This document shows positions 35,564-48,082 of a DNA stretch of 64,000 nucleotides, one piece after another. Within the stretch, counting starts at the first letter, position 1. Each line of letters begins with the position of its first letter. The notes under the pieces are model-generated. The model saw nothing but the letters and a program-made list of their open reading frames with translations, had not been told where the DNA came from and did no database searches. Both the position numbers and the translations under genes were made by a program. Origin of the DNA: an uncultured Ruminobacter sp. (GTDB lineage: Bacteria > Pseudomonadota > Gammaproteobacteria > Enterobacterales > Succinivibrionaceae). The stretch is taken from NCBI GenBank assembly GCA_902776415.1, contig CACYPY010000003.1, positions 18,187 to 82,186 on the forward strand, given 5' to 3'.

Positions 35564-35733
35564 AGTCTTATTCCTGACAAAAATTTGCTTTCTGTCCTGT
35601 TGATACATAAACCATGCCAGCATGCTTTTCAGAAAAGGCAAGTCCGGTGGCATAAGCCCCGGAGGCAAATCAGAAACTATTACTTTCTCCCCGGTAACCC
35701 GAAATTGTCAAAAATCCGTTCCGAGCCCCGTCA

Positions 35734-35759
35734 TAAAAAAAGGGGACCTTTCGATCCCC
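35734..35759 (-). terminator. Intrinsic terminator of purL
   Basis: On the minus strand GGGGATCGAAAGGTCCCC forms a short stem-loop followed by TTTTTTT (35740-35734). Confidence 0.75.
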
Positions 35760-35816
35760 ATTCTTCCTGTTCACAGCCGTTTCCGGCTCAGACACTCCGT
35801 TTCCGGAAACTGCTTA

Positions 35817-38800
35817 TCAGCCCAGAGCCTTTCTGGCGTTCCGGAAGGCCCGCATCCACGGGCTGTCCTCACCCCAGTCATCCGGGTGCCAGCTGTTGGA
35901 CACGGTTCTTATGGTACGTTCCGGATGCGGCATCATAATGGTTACCCGGCCGTCGCGGGAAGCAAGTCCGGTAATGCCGAACGGGGAACCGTTCGGATTG
36001 AACGGATACTTCTCGGTAACGGCGCCGCGGTTATCCACAAAGCGCACTGCCACGAGACCGCTGTTCTGTACCTGATTCAGATGATCCTGATTCAGATATT
36101 CGGTACGTCCCTCGGCATGAGCCACAGCGATGGGCATTCTGGATCCGGCCATATCCGCAAAGAACAGGGATGGCGACTTCTGAATCTCCACCAGGCTGAA
36201 GCGGGCCTCAAAGCGATCGGACTCGTTTCTGACAAAGCGCGGCCAGAGGTCGGCCCCCGGAATGATATCCCTGAGGTTTGACATCATCTGACAGCCGTTG
36301 CAGACACCCAGAGCCAGGGTATCGGTTCTTTCAAAGAAGGCCTGGAACTCCGTTCTGGCTACCGGATTGAAGAGAATGCTCTTGGCCCAGCCCTCTCCGG
36401 CACCCAGCACATCGCCGTAGGAGAATCCGCCGCAGGCGGCAAGAGCCCTGAAATCCCGGAGAGACACTCTGCCGGACAGGATATCCGACATGTGCACATC
36501 CACACTCTCAAAACCGGCCCGATCGAAAGCGGCAGCCATTTCGTTCTGGGAGTTCACGCCCTCCTCGCGCAGAATGGCAATCTTCGGAGCGGCACCTCTG
36601 GCAATATAGGGAGCGGCCACATCCTCTCTGACATCAAAGGTCAGGCTGACATTAAGGCCCGGATCGGCAACATCGGACTTGGCCTCGAATTCGCTTCTGG
36701 CGCAGTCCGGATTGTCGCGATATGCCTGCATTCTGTAGGTGGTTTCCGCCCAGACGGAACGGAAAAAGGATACCGGCTCGTTGATAATGTCGTTTCCGGC
36801 TCTTCTGAAAATAAGACGATTCTCATTATTGAGAACGCCCACGGTGTGAATGCAGTGCGCGAGACCGTGTCCGGAAAGAATGTTAAGCACGTCTTCCTTG
36901 TGAGCGGCCCGAATCTGCAGCACCGCACCGGCTTCCTCGTTGAACAGCACCGCCAGATCATCAACACCCAGATCCCCGATCTCCACGGTAACACCGGTAT
37001 GTCCGGCAAAGGCCATTTCGGCAACGGTCACAAAGAGACCGCCGTCCGACTTGTCATGATATGCCAGAAGGAAGTTCTTCCGGTTCAGGAACTGCACGGC
37101 ATCAAAGAAACCCCTGAGCTGGGAAGGATTCTCCACATCGGGGGTCTCCCTGCCGAGCTGCTTGTAAACCTGAGCCAGTGCCGAGGCGCCAAGACGGTTT
37201 TTACCCAGCCCCAGATCCACATAGATAAGGACGGTATCACCCATATCGGTCCGGAGCTGCGGAGTTCTGGTGTTCCGCACATCCTCCACCCGGGCAAAAG
37301 CGGTAACGTTCAGGGACAGCGGAGCGGTTACCTCGCGGGCCACACCGTTTTCAGTCCATGTGGTCTTCATGGACATGGAATCCTTGCCCACCGGAATGGT
37401 AACACCCAGGGCCGGACAGAGCTCCTCGCCCACAGCCTTAACAGCCTCATAAAGGCCGGCATCCTCGCCGGGATGACCGGCAGCGGCCATCCAGTTTGCC
37501 GAGAGCTTGACGCGGGTGATATCGCCAATCTGAGCGGCGGCAATATTGGTAAGAGCTTCGGCCACGGCCATCCGGGCAGAGGCACCGTAGTTGAGAAGCG
37601 CCACCGGCGGACGCTCGCCCATGGCCACAGCCTCGCCGTTATAGGAATCATAGGAGGCTGCTGTTACTCCGCAGTCGGCCACCGGAACCTGCCACGGTCC
37701 CACCATCTGATCCCGGGTGACCAGACCGGTTACGGTACGGTCGCCGATGGTGATAAGGAAGGTCTTCTCGGCCACGGCCGGGAGACGGAGAATTCTCTCG
37801 GCGGCGGCACGCGGAGTAACACCCGAGAAATTAAGCTCCTTGCCCTGAGCCTTCAGGCTCGTGACATTCTTGTGCATTCTGGGAGGCTTGCCCAGAAGCA
37901 CGTCGGTAGGCAGATCAATCGGATTGTTGTCGAAGTGGCTGTCGTGGAGTCTGAGATGTCTCTCCGCGGTGGCAGTGCCCACTACAGCAAAACGAGCCCG
38001 CTCACGCTGACAGATCTTCTCGAATTCCGGGAATTTCTCCTGACTTACCGCCAGCACATAGCGTTCCTGGGATTCATTGCACCAGAGCTCATAGGGAGAC
38101 ATGCCCGGCTCGTCATTGGGAACCTTGCGGAGCTCGAAGTCACCGCCACGGTTTCCGTCGTTCACCAGCTCCGGAAGCGCATTGGAAAGGCCGCCGGCAC
38201 CCACGTCATGAATAAAAAGAATGGGATTCTCCGCGCCCATGGAGGTACAGGCGTCAATAACCTCCTGACAGCGTCTTTCCATTTCCGGATTGTCACGCTG
38301 CACCGAGGCAAAATCCAGATCCTCGGCTGACTGGCCGCTGGTCATGGAGGAGGCGGCGCCGCCGCCGAGACCGATGTTCATGGCCGGACCGCCCAGAACC
38401 ACGATTTTGGCTCCGGCCGGAATCTCACCCTTGTTGATATGCTCGCTGCGGATATTGCCGAAACCGCCGGCCAGCATAATGGGCTTGTGATAGCCGCGGA
38501 TCTCGTAGCCGTTATGGCTGTCCACGGCTTCCTCATAGGTTCTGAAGTAGCCGTTGATGTTCGGACGCCCGAACTCGTTATTGAAGCCTGCGGCTCCTAA
38601 AGGACCGTCAATCATGATGTCAAAGGCGGTGTCAATGCGTCCCGGTTTCCCGAAGTCGGTTTCCCAGGGCTGCACAAATCCCGGAATTCTGAGATTTGAT
38701 ACCGAAAACCCGCAGATGCCGGCCTTGGGCTTGGAGCCGACACCGGTGGCACCCTCGTCGCGGATTTCGCCGCCGGAACCGGTGGCTGCTCCGGGATAGG

Positions 38801-39701
38801 GAGAAATGGCGGTAGGATGATTGTGGGTCTCCACCTTCATCAGAATCTGCACCGGCTCCTCATGATAGCTGAACACATGGGTTACCGGGTCCGGAAAGAA
38901 TCTGCCGGCCACGGAGCCTTCCATGACGGCGGCGTTGTCCTTGTAGGCACTGTAAATATAGTCATGGTTGCAGTCATAGGTGTTCCTGATCATCCTGAAC
39001 AGCGACTTGTCCTGCTTCACGCCGTCAATAACCCAGTCGGCATTGAACACCTTGTGACGACAGTGCTCGGAATTGGCCTGAGCAAACATGTAAAGCTCCA
39101 CGTCATTGGGGTTTCTGCCAAGTTCGGTGAAGCTTTTGACGAGGTAATTCATTTCATCATCGGAAAGAGCCAGTCCCAGTTCCACGTTGGCCTTTTCCAA
39201 AGCGGCCTTGCCCTGCCCCAGCACGTCCACGGAGGTCATGGGCTTCGGATCCTGCTTCTGGAACAGCTGTGCGGCAGCTTCCGGACTGTCCATAACATAT
39301 TCCATCATCCGGTCATGAATCAGGGGCAGAATCCCGGCACGGTTTCCGGCATCCTCTCCTTCTATATAGTAGGCAATGCCGCGCTCCAGACGATCAACGG
39401 ACGGAAGTCCGCAGTTGTGAGCAATGTCTGTTGCCTTGGAGGACCACGGCGAAATGGTACCCGGTCTCGGGGTTACCAGATACAGCGTGCCCCGGAGTTC
39501 CTTTTCGGAAATGCGAGGGCCGTAGGTCAGAATCTTGCCGAGGATATCCTTCTCGCTGTCGGACAGCGGCGAGGAAAGACTGGCAAAATGCACATATTCG
39601 GCATAAACGGAGGTGATTTTCAGACCTTTTTCCGCAAACCCCTGAAGGAGTTTCTTCACACGGAATTCAGAAAGAGCGGGCGCTCCACGTAAAATTTCCA
39701 T
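35817..39701 (-). CDS. purL: Phosphoribosylformylglycinamidine synthase
   Basis: PurL converts FGAR and glutamine to FGAM in purine synthesis. The 1294-residue single-chain form typical of gammaproteobacteria is intact: an N-terminal PurS-like domain ([14 protein letters not shown]), two ATP-grasp-like synthetase domains ([26 protein letters not shown]), and a C-terminal glutaminase with the nucleophile in [10 protein letters not shown] and the His/Glu near HAEGRTEY. The ATG at 39701 is preferred over a TTG two codons upstream by comparison with E. coli. It is monocistronic, with a terminator after it. Confidence 0.98.
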   Translation of the reverse strand: MEILRGAPALSEFRVKKLLQGFAEKGLKITSVYAEYVHFASLSSPLSDSEKDILGKILTYGPRISEKELRGTLYLVTPRPGTISPWSSKATDIAHNCGLPSVDRLERGIAYYIEGEDAGNRAGILPLIHDRMMEYVMDSPEAAAQLFQKQDPKPMTSVDVLGQGKAALEKANVELGLALSDDEMNYLVKSFTELGRNPNDVELYMFAQANSEHCRHKVFNADWVIDGVKQDKSLFRMIRNTYDCNHDYIYSAYKDNAAVMEGSVAGRFFPDPVTHVFSYHEEPVQILMKVETHNHPTAISPYPGAATGSGGEIRDEGATGVGSKPKAGICGFSVSNLRIPGFVQPWETDFGKPGRIDTAFDIMIDGPLGAAGFNNEFGRPNINGYFRTYEEAVDSHNGYEIRGYHKPIMLAGGFGNIRSEHINKGEIPAGAKIVVLGGPAMNIGLGGGAASSMTSGQSAEDLDFASVQRDNPEMERRCQEVIDACTSMGAENPILFIHDVGAGGLSNALPELVNDGNRGGDFELRKVPNDEPGMSPYELWCNESQERYVLAVSQEKFPEFEKICQRERARFAVVGTATAERHLRLHDSHFDNNPIDLPTDVLLGKPPRMHKNVTSLKAQGKELNFSGVTPRAAAERILRLPAVAEKTFLITIGDRTVTGLVTRDQMVGPWQVPVADCGVTAASYDSYNGEAVAMGERPPVALLNYGASARMAVAEALTNIAAAQIGDITRVKLSANWMAAAGHPGEDAGLYEAVKAVGEELCPALGVTIPVGKDSMSMKTTWTENGVAREVTAPLSLNVTAFARVEDVRNTRTPQLRTDMGDTVLIYVDLGLGKNRLGASALAQVYKQLGRETPDVENPSQLRGFFDAVQFLNRKNFLLAYHDKSDGGLFVTVAEMAFAGHTGVTVEIGDLGVDDLAVLFNEEAGAVLQIRAAHKEDVLNILSGHGLAHCIHTVGVLNNENRLIFRRAGNDIINEPVSFFRSVWAETTYRMQAYRDNPDCARSEFEAKSDVADPGLNVSLTFDVREDVAAPYIARGAAPKIAILREEGVNSQNEMAAAFDRAGFESVDVHMSDILSGRVSLRDFRALAACGGFSYGDVLGAGEGWAKSILFNPVARTEFQAFFERTDTLALGVCNGCQMMSNLRDIIPGADLWPRFVRNESDRFEARFSLVEIQKSPSLFFADMAGSRMPIAVAHAEGRTEYLNQDHLNQVQNSGLVAVRFVDNRGAVTEKYPFNPNGSPFGITGLASRDGRVTIMMPHPERTIRTVSNSWHPDDWGEDSPWMRAFRNARKALG

Positions 39702-39965
39702 TATCAATTCTCAAAACAGGTGAACAGAGATGCTCAAAGAGCTGGATACGACCCTGGGGGATCGCTGCATGACAATGCAATTATAGTGAACTTGCGCACA
39801 AAAATAAAGACAGGACATTACAGCAGGAGACCGGCACAATCAGGACGGCACACTTCAGGAAAGCGGGCACGCCGGGCCTGTCCGAAAGTTCTCCTTAAGT
39901 GCGTCTCCGGAAAAACAGCAAGGCGCCGGACACCGGAAAGTCCCCCCCGGGCATCAGGTACTCCG

Positions 39966-39994
39966 TTGTAACTCCTTTCTCAAAGTCGTAAAAT
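39966..39994 (+). promoter_or_regulatory. Promoter of the 45-aa arginine-rich gene
   Basis: TTGTAA (39966-39971) and TAAAAT (39989-39994) are 17 bases apart; transcription would start near 40001, about 37 bases before the GTG. It is divergent from purL. Confidence 0.6.
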
Positions 39995-40037
39995 ACCCCG
40001 CAAAATTCCCGCAGACTATTAAGGAAGGAGGCATTCC

Positions 40038-40175
40038 GTGCAGAGAACAAGAAGATTGATGCGTCCTCTGGCGAACCGCATCTCAAGACACCGCAACCCG
40101 CTTTTGCTACAGAAAAAAAGAAACCGCCAGAGAAGACACGTTCTGTACACCATTCATATCGAGAACGGCTTCTAG
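40038..40175 (+). CDS. Small arginine-rich protein, 45 aa
   Basis: A short ORF beginning with GTG after a near-perfect AAGGAGG (40025-40031). The peptide is strongly basic: MQRTRRLMRPLANRISRHR, then KKRNRQRRH, ending VLYTIHIENGF; 13 of 45 residues are Arg and there is no Asp and only one Glu. It has its own promoter and terminator, so it looks like a real, independently expressed gene. An internal ATG at 40059 is a possible alternative start. The composition suggests RNA, ribosome or DNA binding, comparable in size and charge to ribosome-associated stationary-phase proteins, but no homology is recognised. Confidence 0.65.
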   Translation: MQRTRRLMRPLANRISRHRNPLLLQKKRNRQRRHVLYTIHIENGF

Positions 40176-40187
40176 CTCATCTCACAG

Positions 40188-40210
40188 AGGAACCTCCGGG
40201 TTCCTTTTTT
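40188..40210 (+). terminator. Intrinsic terminator of the 45-aa gene
   Basis: AGGAACC (40188-40194) pairs with GGTTCCT (40199-40205), followed by TTTTT. It starts 13 bases after the stop codon. Confidence 0.85.
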
Positions 40211-40689
40211 CATCCCTGGCCCCGGTTCATCCCCGTTTTGCAGCCCCGGTTTCATTGAAAGCGCCTTCCTTCTTTATTTATGCAAAAGTCAGGACTTTTT
40301 CTTCAAAGGATCCCGTGTCTCCGTTGCCGCCGTTCCTTGGATTTCATTTCCTGTTCAGGACCGGACTAACAGGGAGCCGGCAGAAGCCCCGGCTGTCCGG
40401 CCCTGCCGGAAAAGCCCTCACTGACTCGTCACAGCCTGAACGGAAACCATCAGTTCCGACTAATCCGGAAGGAAGAAAATCTTCATTTGATACAAGATTC
40501 CACAAAAAAATGTTTAAGCTTCCACCATTACAACATATCCCACATGATAATTACCCGTTTTTGTGGGACATTTGTGCAAATTAAGCCTAACAACCTTATC
40601 TTTTCCGAATTTTTCTCACATTTACACATTTTAAGTTATGCTATTCTTGCCAAAAAAACGATTTTTTTGAACGACTTCGCAAAAATAGT

Positions 40690-40719
40690 TTGCGTTTTCC
40701 GAATTCATTCGTTTACAAT
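40690..40719 (+). promoter_or_regulatory. Candidate gdhA promoter
   Basis: TTGCGT (40690-40695) and TACAAT (40714-40719) are 18 bases apart in an A+T-rich region, 85 bases before the gdhA ATG. The rest of 40211-40803 contains no gene I can support. Confidence 0.4.
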
Positions 40720-40755
40720 TCCCCCCGGAAGTTGAGGAACATTCAGAAGGAATGA

Positions 40756-42150
<1,395 letters not shown>

Positions 42151-42179
42151 CAGCTAAACCAGACAGTTTCTGACATGTC

Positions 42180-42209
42180 AGAGGGGTTCTCCGGAGCCCC
42201 TCTTTTTTT
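42180..42209 (+). terminator. Intrinsic terminator of gdhA
   Basis: AGAGGGG (42180-42186) pairs with CCCCTCT (42197-42203), followed by TTTTTT. Confidence 0.85.
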
Positions 42210-42446
42210 GTCCCCGAATTCAGCTCTCCGACCAGCGGGCGCCCCGGGATAATGATTGACGAGAGAATCCGGGCAGCAGATACGGCAAGGAGCCGAACAG
42301 GTTGAGATACGGTCAGCCCTGATCCCGGACCTTGAACTCAGAACTCCTTTTGAGGCCATAACCGTCCTGCCTGTAAGGCTGCGGAAACAATCACGGAGAT
42401 TCATATCCGGTTCTGCCTCACCGGGCGGAACTAACCAAAGGGGATC

Positions 42447-42551
42447 GTTGCGATATCAAAACGGTGGCTGAAGAAGTTTAAGGAATCGAAAATCAGTGAC
42501 TTTATACGGAAGGAGCTTCCGTGAATGGCTACTCCCCTTTACCCCCTGAAG
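42447..42551 (+). repeat. Dispersed repeat copy 3 (divergent)
   Basis: Related to the repeats at 3857 and 53128 but shorter. It keeps GCGATAT, the frame KKFKESKISD (compare QFEESKVID and KYKESTVID), a GGAAG/CTTCC hairpin and the CTCCCCTTTACCCCC tract. The preceding 42210-42446 shows no supported gene. Confidence 0.5.
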
Positions 42552-42635
42552 CTTGTTTCGCCCTCCATGTGCAAAAATGACATGAGGAGACCGTCAGAAA
42601 CCGCCCGAAACAGAAAATCCGGGACGCAAAAGCTG

Positions 42636-43037
42636 TCAGTGCAGCTGGTTCCCGTCGGTGTAATACCATTTTCCTCCGGTTCTGACATAATTGGCGACTT
42701 CGTGTATATAGTCAAACCGGGTGCCTGCCCGGAGTCTTGCGATATACTCCACCACCCCGGTGTCTCCCGTGATTTCCTCCCGGAGAATCTCCAGCCGGGT
42801 CAGCTTGATCTTCTTGTAATCCGAAACCATAAACCGGCCCGGAACCGCCGGACAGAAATCCGGATGCCAGGAATTCTTCACATAATCCCCGTTCAAAAGG
42901 GCATAGGCGGTATAGCGCCCCCGGAGAAGCTCCGCCGGATTTTCAGCCTGGCGCTTTCCGGAATGCAACTCCTCGCAGCATTCCCGGTAGGATTTCCCGC
43001 TCCCGCAGGGACATTTGGTCAAATCATACTTCTGCAT
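42636..43037 (-). CDS. ychJ: YchJ-family SEC-C motif protein
   Basis: The 133-residue protein starts with a zinc-binding SEC-C motif (CPCGSGKSYRECC) and continues with the YchJ middle domain (LLRGRYTAYALLNGDYVKNSWHP), an NTF2-like fold. The family function is unknown. E. coli YchJ has a second SEC-C motif at its C-terminus, which is missing here. It starts 5 bases after der, so it is probably the last gene of that operon. Confidence 0.88.
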   Translation of the reverse strand: MQKYDLTKCPCGSGKSYRECCEELHSGKRQAENPAELLRGRYTAYALLNGDYVKNSWHPDFCPAVPGRFMVSDYKKIKLTRLEILREEITGDTGVVEYIARLRAGTRFDYIHEVANYVRTGGKWYYTDGNQLH

Positions 43038-43042
43038 GCCGC

Positions 43043-44677
43043 TTATCCCTTTTTGGCTGCCTTTCTCTTTTTGGACATCACAAACTTCATCAGCCGTCGC
43101 TTGGCGCGGATCTGGCTCTGGGTAAGTCTGTTCTTCTTGTTTTCATAAGGGTTGTCCCCCTCATGAAACTCCAGACTTACCGGAGTGCCCACGATTTTAA
43201 GACTCTCCCGGAAATAATTGGTAAGATACCGCTTGTAGGAATCTGTAAGATCCCGGGTCTTGTTGCCGTGAATGATAATGCGGGGCGGATTGTAGCCGCC
43301 GGCATGGGCATATTTAAGCTTGATGCGCCGGCCGCCGGACATGGGAGGCTCCAGCTGTCTTACTGCCATTTCCAGAATCCGGTTCAGTCTGGATGTACCT
43401 ACCCTGGTGGTGGCCGAAGCATAGGCTCTCCTGATGGAATCAAACAGATTGCCCACTCCGGTACCATGCAGCGCGGAAATGAAATGCACCTCCGCAAAAT
43501 CCACAAATCCCAGCCGGAGATTAAGTTCGTTCTTTATTTTCTCCTTCACATCCTGAGTCAGGCCATCCCACTTGTTAACGGCGATAACCAGTGCCCTGCC
43601 CGACTGGATAATAAAGCTCAGGAGGCTGAGATCCTGATCGGTGACTCCGGCATTGGCATCAATTACCAGCAGGGCCACATTGCAGTCCTCGATGGCCTGC
43701 AGGGTTTTCACTACCGAAAACTTTTCCACAGCCACGGTAACCTTCTTGCGCTTTCTGACTCCGGCGGTGTCGATGACTATGTAATGCTCCCGATCGCGAT
43801 CCAGAGGAATATAAATGGAATCACGGGTGGTTCCGGGCTGGTCGTACACCACCACCCGATCCTCTCCCAGCATTCTGTTGGTAAGGGTGGACTTACCCAC
43901 GTTAGGGCGGCCCACAATGGCAAACTTCACCGGAAGATCCGCAAAGGGAACCTCCTCATCTCCGGAGTCCCGATCCTCCGGAGAGACCCCGGCATTGTCA
44001 CCGGCCGTCACAGAGGCATCCTCCTGACCGGTCTTGTGCCGCTGCTTCCACTCATACCAGTTAAAGCCGCCGGCCTCCTTGTCCACCGGAACATTGTCCA
44101 GGAAGTCAAAGCCCTTCTCCCACTCCAGCGCCTCCGGATCGTCAAAGGGTCCGGGCTCGAAACGCGGCTTTTCGGAATCCTCGTTAAGAACCGGAGCCAG
44201 CACCTCGTCCAAAAGGATCCCCACCCCGCGGCCGTGCTCGGCGGCAATGGGGTAGATTTCACCGGAAAGTCCCAGGGCATAGAATTCGCCGATAGCCACA
44301 TCCGGATCCATGCCGTCCACCTTGTTGGCCACGACGGTAACCTTCTTCTGCTGCTTTCTGACATAGTCGGCAATCATGTAGTCCCCGGCGGAGATCCCGA
44401 ACTTCGCATCCACCAAAAACAGCACCAGATCCGCTTCGTCAATGGCCAGAAGGGACTGCTCCGCCATATGGGTTTCAATGCCTTCCTCGCTGCCGTCAAT
44501 ACCGCCGGTATCAATAAGGATATATTCATGATCCTGATACATGGCACGCCCGTATTTGCGGTCCCTGGTAAGTCCCGGAAAATCCGCCACAAGAGCATCC
44601 CTGGTTTTGGTAAGACGGTTAAAAAGAGTAGATTTGCCTACATTCGGCCGCCCTACAAGAGCCACTACTTTTGTCAT
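43043..44677 (-). CDS. der: Ribosome biogenesis GTPase Der
   Basis: Der (EngA) is a tandem-GTPase factor for 50S subunit assembly. Two G domains are seen: [18 protein letters not shown] with DFPGLTRDR, and [18 protein letters not shown] with DQPGTTRDS, then a C-terminal KH-like domain. At 544 residues it is about 54 longer than E. coli Der. The extra length is an acidic linker between the two G domains (around residues 165-245). It continues the bamB operon and overlaps no neighbour. Confidence 0.97.
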   Translation of the reverse strand: MTKVVALVGRPNVGKSTLFNRLTKTRDALVADFPGLTRDRKYGRAMYQDHEYILIDTGGIDGSEEGIETHMAEQSLLAIDEADLVLFLVDAKFGISAGDYMIADYVRKQQKKVTVVANKVDGMDPDVAIGEFYALGLSGEIYPIAAEHGRGVGILLDEVLAPVLNEDSEKPRFEPGPFDDPEALEWEKGFDFLDNVPVDKEAGGFNWYEWKQRHKTGQEDASVTAGDNAGVSPEDRDSGDEEVPFADLPVKFAIVGRPNVGKSTLTNRMLGEDRVVVYDQPGTTRDSIYIPLDRDREHYIVIDTAGVRKRKKVTVAVEKFSVVKTLQAIEDCNVALLVIDANAGVTDQDLSLLSFIIQSGRALVIAVNKWDGLTQDVKEKIKNELNLRLGFVDFAEVHFISALHGTGVGNLFDSIRRAYASATTRVGTSRLNRILEMAVRQLEPPMSGGRRIKLKYAHAGGYNPPRIIIHGNKTRDLTDSYKRYLTNYFRESLKIVGTPVSLEFHEGDNPYENKKNRLTQSQIRAKRRLMKFVMSKKRKAAKKG

Positions 44678-44746
44678 GAACTGTTTCCTTTTAAAAATAA
44701 CGGAGGCTCCGATCCGAAGACCGGAACCCTAGAAAACCGCGCCGCA

Positions 44747-45973
44747 CTAGTCCTGATCCCCGGAATCCCGCTTTTCCCTGACCGCGTAAAGATTGCCGTT
44801 TCTGGTAACCACGTACACGGTATCGTCATCCGCCACCGGAGCGGTATAGATTCCGGAACTGTTAAGCTGCAGCTTGGCCCGGAAATCTCCCGTGGCACTG
44901 TCCAGCCAGTAAAGATAACCCTCATAGTCTCCCACCACCACGTAGCTTCCGGCATAGGCCGGACCGGTGACATTCCGGTAGGTCAGGCGGGTATTGCTCC
45001 AGCGTTCGGAGCCGTCAGTGCGGATCACCGCATAAACATGGCCGGACTGATCCGTAATGGCAATGTCACTCAGGTCATACGCCGGGGTGGCCACCGACGA
45101 ATACTGTCTTACCCACATGGGGCGGGTGGGATTCTGCAGACTGAGCCCCTGAAACTGACCGTTCAGCGCAATCACGTAAAGCTCGTCGCTGATAACCACC
45201 GGCGAGGCGTTAACATCATTAAGCCGGGCCAGTCTGGTGGAGCCATGGGGAACGCCCACCTTGATCTGATTCAAGAGCACCCCGCGTTCCTGATTGACAA
45301 TGTTGAGCTTGCCGTCGGAGGTTCCGTAAAAAACCACTGCCCCCTGTACCGGCACCGGAGCGGAGTCCCCCCGCACCGCAAACTGGGCGGAGTCGTCTCC
45401 CGTGGCCCAGAGCCGGGAACCGTCCTGAGCGTTAAGCGCAAAGAGCTGTCCATGGGATGACAGCACAAAAACCCGATCCCCGTCCGCGGCCGGAGCGGTC
45501 AGGATCTCCTCGCCTGTGAAGTGCTTCCAGAGGAGCTCGCCATTCACGCCGTCCACGGCATAAACCCAGCCGTTTTCGCTGGCCAGAAGCACCAGCGAGG
45601 TATCAAAGTCCTCCCGGACCGTGATGCCTCCGGAAATCCTGGCAGATCGGCGATCGTCATTTTCATCCTCATCATCCAGATCCAGATGCCAGAGCCGGCT
45701 GCCGTCCTTCTTGTCGAAGGCATAAACATCGCCGTTGCGGGAAGCCGCATAGACCCGTTCCCCGTCAAAGGCCGGATGCAGCGCGGAATAGAATCTGCCG
45801 ACTCCGGATCCCACCGAGGAGCTCCAGGCCACCTCCAGCCGGACCTGGTTCTCAAACTCGGGAACCGGTACCGGCACGTACACATCCACCTCGGATGAAC
45901 ACCCGGAAAGTCCGGCGCCGAAGATGGCCGCTGCCAGCAGTCCCAAAGCCGGATATCTGAATAAACCCCTCAT
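44747..45973 (-). CDS. bamB: Outer membrane protein assembly factor BamB (lipoprotein)
   Basis: BamB is an eight-bladed propeller lipoprotein of the BAM complex. The signal peptide ends in lipobox LSGC (Cys at about 25), and the 408-residue protein is filled with PQQ-type propeller repeats such as VYAFDKKDGSRLWHLDL and VYAVDGVNGELLWKH. It lies between yfgM and der exactly as in E. coli. BamC at 1.6 kb is the second BAM lipoprotein in the window. Confidence 0.95.
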   Translation of the reverse strand: MRGLFRYPALGLLAAAIFGAGLSGCSSEVDVYVPVPVPEFENQVRLEVAWSSSVGSGVGRFYSALHPAFDGERVYAASRNGDVYAFDKKDGSRLWHLDLDDEDENDDRRSARISGGITVREDFDTSLVLLASENGWVYAVDGVNGELLWKHFTGEEILTAPAADGDRVFVLSSHGQLFALNAQDGSRLWATGDDSAQFAVRGDSAPVPVQGAVVFYGTSDGKLNIVNQERGVLLNQIKVGVPHGSTRLARLNDVNASPVVISDELYVIALNGQFQGLSLQNPTRPMWVRQYSSVATPAYDLSDIAITDQSGHVYAVIRTDGSERWSNTRLTYRNVTGPAYAGSYVVVGDYEGYLYWLDSATGDFRAKLQLNSSGIYTAPVADDDTVYVVTRNGNLYAVREKRDSGDQD

Positions 45974-46041
45974 CTGTCACGCCCTTTCTGAAACACTGTT
46001 ACCCTTCCGGAGAGATCCCGGGGATCCCACGCCGGAGCATC

Positions 46042-46782
46042 CTAATTGGCCGGAGCAGCCTCCGGAGATCCGGCAGGACTTTCCGGCACGGCCGGAGTGT
46101 CCGGCTTTTTCCCGGAAACCCCGGCAGCGGCAAATTCCGGAGCCGGCTTCACGCCCTTTTCCGAAAGAAGGCTTTCGTACTTCATCTTAAGCCCCGGCTT
46201 CTCAAAGCCGTCCTTGACCATGCCGAGAGCCTCACGGTAGAGAGCCGCAGCATCTGCGTTCTTCCCCCGGGCGGCGGCAATATCCCCGCGGATCTCGGTT
46301 ACCACGCCCTTAACCGATTCATCCCTGGCAGCAGAAAGAAAGCTCTCGGCCTCATCGTACTTTTTGAGAGTGACGGCAAGACGGGCGGCCCTGATTCTGA
46401 GCAGGTTGTCCAGAATCCGGTCATTACCCTTGCCGATGGCCCCCTTCAGACTTTCCAGGGCCTCTTCGTATTTGCCGGCGGAAACCTGGGACTTCACCAG
46501 CACCGAGGCAGCCAGTTCACCGTAAACGTCATTGTGATCGGCAATGAAGGACTTTACAGCCTCCAGTCCCCTGGGATCATTGATGTCGCCGTTCAGCACC
46601 ACGGAATAAAACTCATTGGCACCGTGCTGCCGCTGTCTGGTCACATAATCCCGGTAGAAATATACCGACACAATCAGGAAAATTGCCAGAAGAACTCCGC
46701 CGAAGATGCTCTTCCAGTTTTCCTTCCACCATTTCTCCAGCTCTTCTTCCCGCTGCTTTTCGTCTTCTTCCAAAATATCCAC
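46042..46782 (-). CDS. yfgM: YfgM family, ancillary SecYEG-associated protein
   Basis: YfgM is an inner-membrane TPR protein that works with PpiD at the Sec translocon. The 246-residue protein has an acidic cytosolic N-terminus (ILEEDEKQREEELEKWWKENWK), one membrane segment (IFGGVLLAIFLIVSVYFY) and a TPR-rich periplasmic region, with a Pro/Ala tail. The GTG at 46782 is preferred over the upstream ATG because GGAGG precedes it and it restores the usual N-terminus. It sits between hisS and bamB as in E. coli. Confidence 0.92.
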   Translation of the reverse strand: MDILEEDEKQREEELEKWWKENWKSIFGGVLLAIFLIVSVYFYRDYVTRQRQHGANEFYSVVLNGDINDPRGLEAVKSFIADHNDVYGELAASVLVKSQVSAGKYEEALESLKGAIGKGNDRILDNLLRIRAARLAVTLKKYDEAESFLSAARDESVKGVVTEIRGDIAAARGKNADAAALYREALGMVKDGFEKPGLKMKYESLLSEKGVKPAPEFAAAGVSGKKPDTPAVPESPAGSPEAAPAN

Positions 46783-46801
46783 TTTAATTCCTCCGGGGAT
46801 T

Positions 46802-48070
46802 TTAAATATGCTGTTTGATGAATGCGGCCAGATCGGATTCCGGTACAGTCTCCTGTTCACCGCTGGAAAGAATCTTTACGGTGGCGGCACGTGCAGCCAC
46901 CTCCTCGTCGCCGAGAATCAGGGCCAGCCGGGCATTAACCCTGTCGGCATGGCTCATCTGCTTCTTCACCTTGCCCCCGCCGCAGTGCAGCATGAACCGT
47001 ACTTCCGGGAGCTCAAAACGAAGCCGGTTCACCAGATACTGGGCCTCCCGGGCCGGCTGATCTCCCATGGAGCATACCATAACGTCCACGGCGGGAGTCT
47101 CATGCAGGAGATCCAGGACCTCCAGAAGCAGCACCAGCCGCTCCAGACCCACGGCACATCCGATGGCGGGCACGGACTGACCGCCCAGCTGCTCCACGAG
47201 ACCGTCATAACGACCGCCGCCGCAGACAGTGCCCTGGGAGCCCAGAGCTTCGGTTACCCATTCGAACACCGTAAGATTGTAATAGTCAAGCCCCCTGACC
47301 AGACGATTGTTGATGACATAGCTGATGCCAAGACCGTCAAGAAGCTCCCTAAGACCGTCAAAATGAGCCCGGGTCTCTGTCCCGAAGAAATCTGCCAGAG
47401 CGGGAGCGTCCCTGAGAATCTCGCCGGTCCTCACATCCTTGCTGTCCAGCACCCGGAGCGGATTTGTATACATTCTTCTCTGCGAATCCTCATCCAGTTC
47501 GGAGCGGTACTTCTCCAGAAAGGCCACCAGAGAATCCCGGTATCTGGCCCGCTCCTCCGGGGCCCCGAGAGAATTAAGCTCCAGTCTGACATGATCTGTA
47601 AGCGAAAACTTCTTCCACAGCATGGCGGAAAATGCAATGATCTCGGCATCAATATCCGGTCCCTGAAGTCCGAACACCTCGATGCCGAACTGATGAAACT
47701 GGCGGTAGCGCCCCTTCTGGGGTCTTTCGTGCCGGAACATGGGACCCCGATACCAGAGCCGCTGCTCCTGATTGTGGATAAGTCCGTCCTCAAGACAGGC
47801 CCGGACACAGCCGGCGGTTCCTTCGGGGCGAAGTGACAGGAGATCGCCGTCCCGGTCCTCAAAGGTGTACATTTCCTTTTCCACCACGTCGGTAACTTCG
47901 CCGATAGCCCTGCTGAACAGCGCTGTCTTTTCGATAACGGGAGTTCTGATCTCGCTGAATCCGAAAGAGGCGGCGGTCTCCACCAGCGTTTTTTCAACCT
48001 GTTCCCAGACGCTGCTCTGCCCCGGCACAAGATCGTTCATGCCTCTTATGGCGGTAATTTTTGCTGACAC
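46802..48070 (-). CDS. hisS: Histidyl-tRNA synthetase
   Basis: HisS charges tRNA-His in the cytosol. The 422-residue class II synthetase has motif 1 with [12 protein letters not shown], motif 2 [19 protein letters not shown], the histidine motifs [13 protein letters not shown] and CGGGRYDGL, and motif 3 near [12 protein letters not shown]. It follows ispG by 12 bases in a conserved gammaproteobacterial operon. Confidence 0.98.
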   Translation of the reverse strand: MSAKITAIRGMNDLVPGQSSVWEQVEKTLVETAASFGFSEIRTPVIEKTALFSRAIGEVTDVVEKEMYTFEDRDGDLLSLRPEGTAGCVRACLEDGLIHNQEQRLWYRGPMFRHERPQKGRYRQFHQFGIEVFGLQGPDIDAEIIAFSAMLWKKFSLTDHVRLELNSLGAPEERARYRDSLVAFLEKYRSELDEDSQRRMYTNPLRVLDSKDVRTGEILRDAPALADFFGTETRAHFDGLRELLDGLGISYVINNRLVRGLDYYNLTVFEWVTEALGSQGTVCGGGRYDGLVEQLGGQSVPAIGCAVGLERLVLLLEVLDLLHETPAVDVMVCSMGDQPAREAQYLVNRLRFELPEVRFMLHCGGGKVKKQMSHADRVNARLALILGDEEVAARAATVKILSSGEQETVPESDLAAFIKQHI

Positions 48071-48082
48071 GGTATTTTCCTT

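Noticed and set aside
36492..38330. A 612-codon plus-strand ORF
   Set aside because: Antisense shadow of purL; His- and Gly-rich composition without domains.
43163..45460. A 765-codon plus-strand ORF
   Set aside because: It is antisense to der and bamB, which are both certain, and shows no protein-like features.
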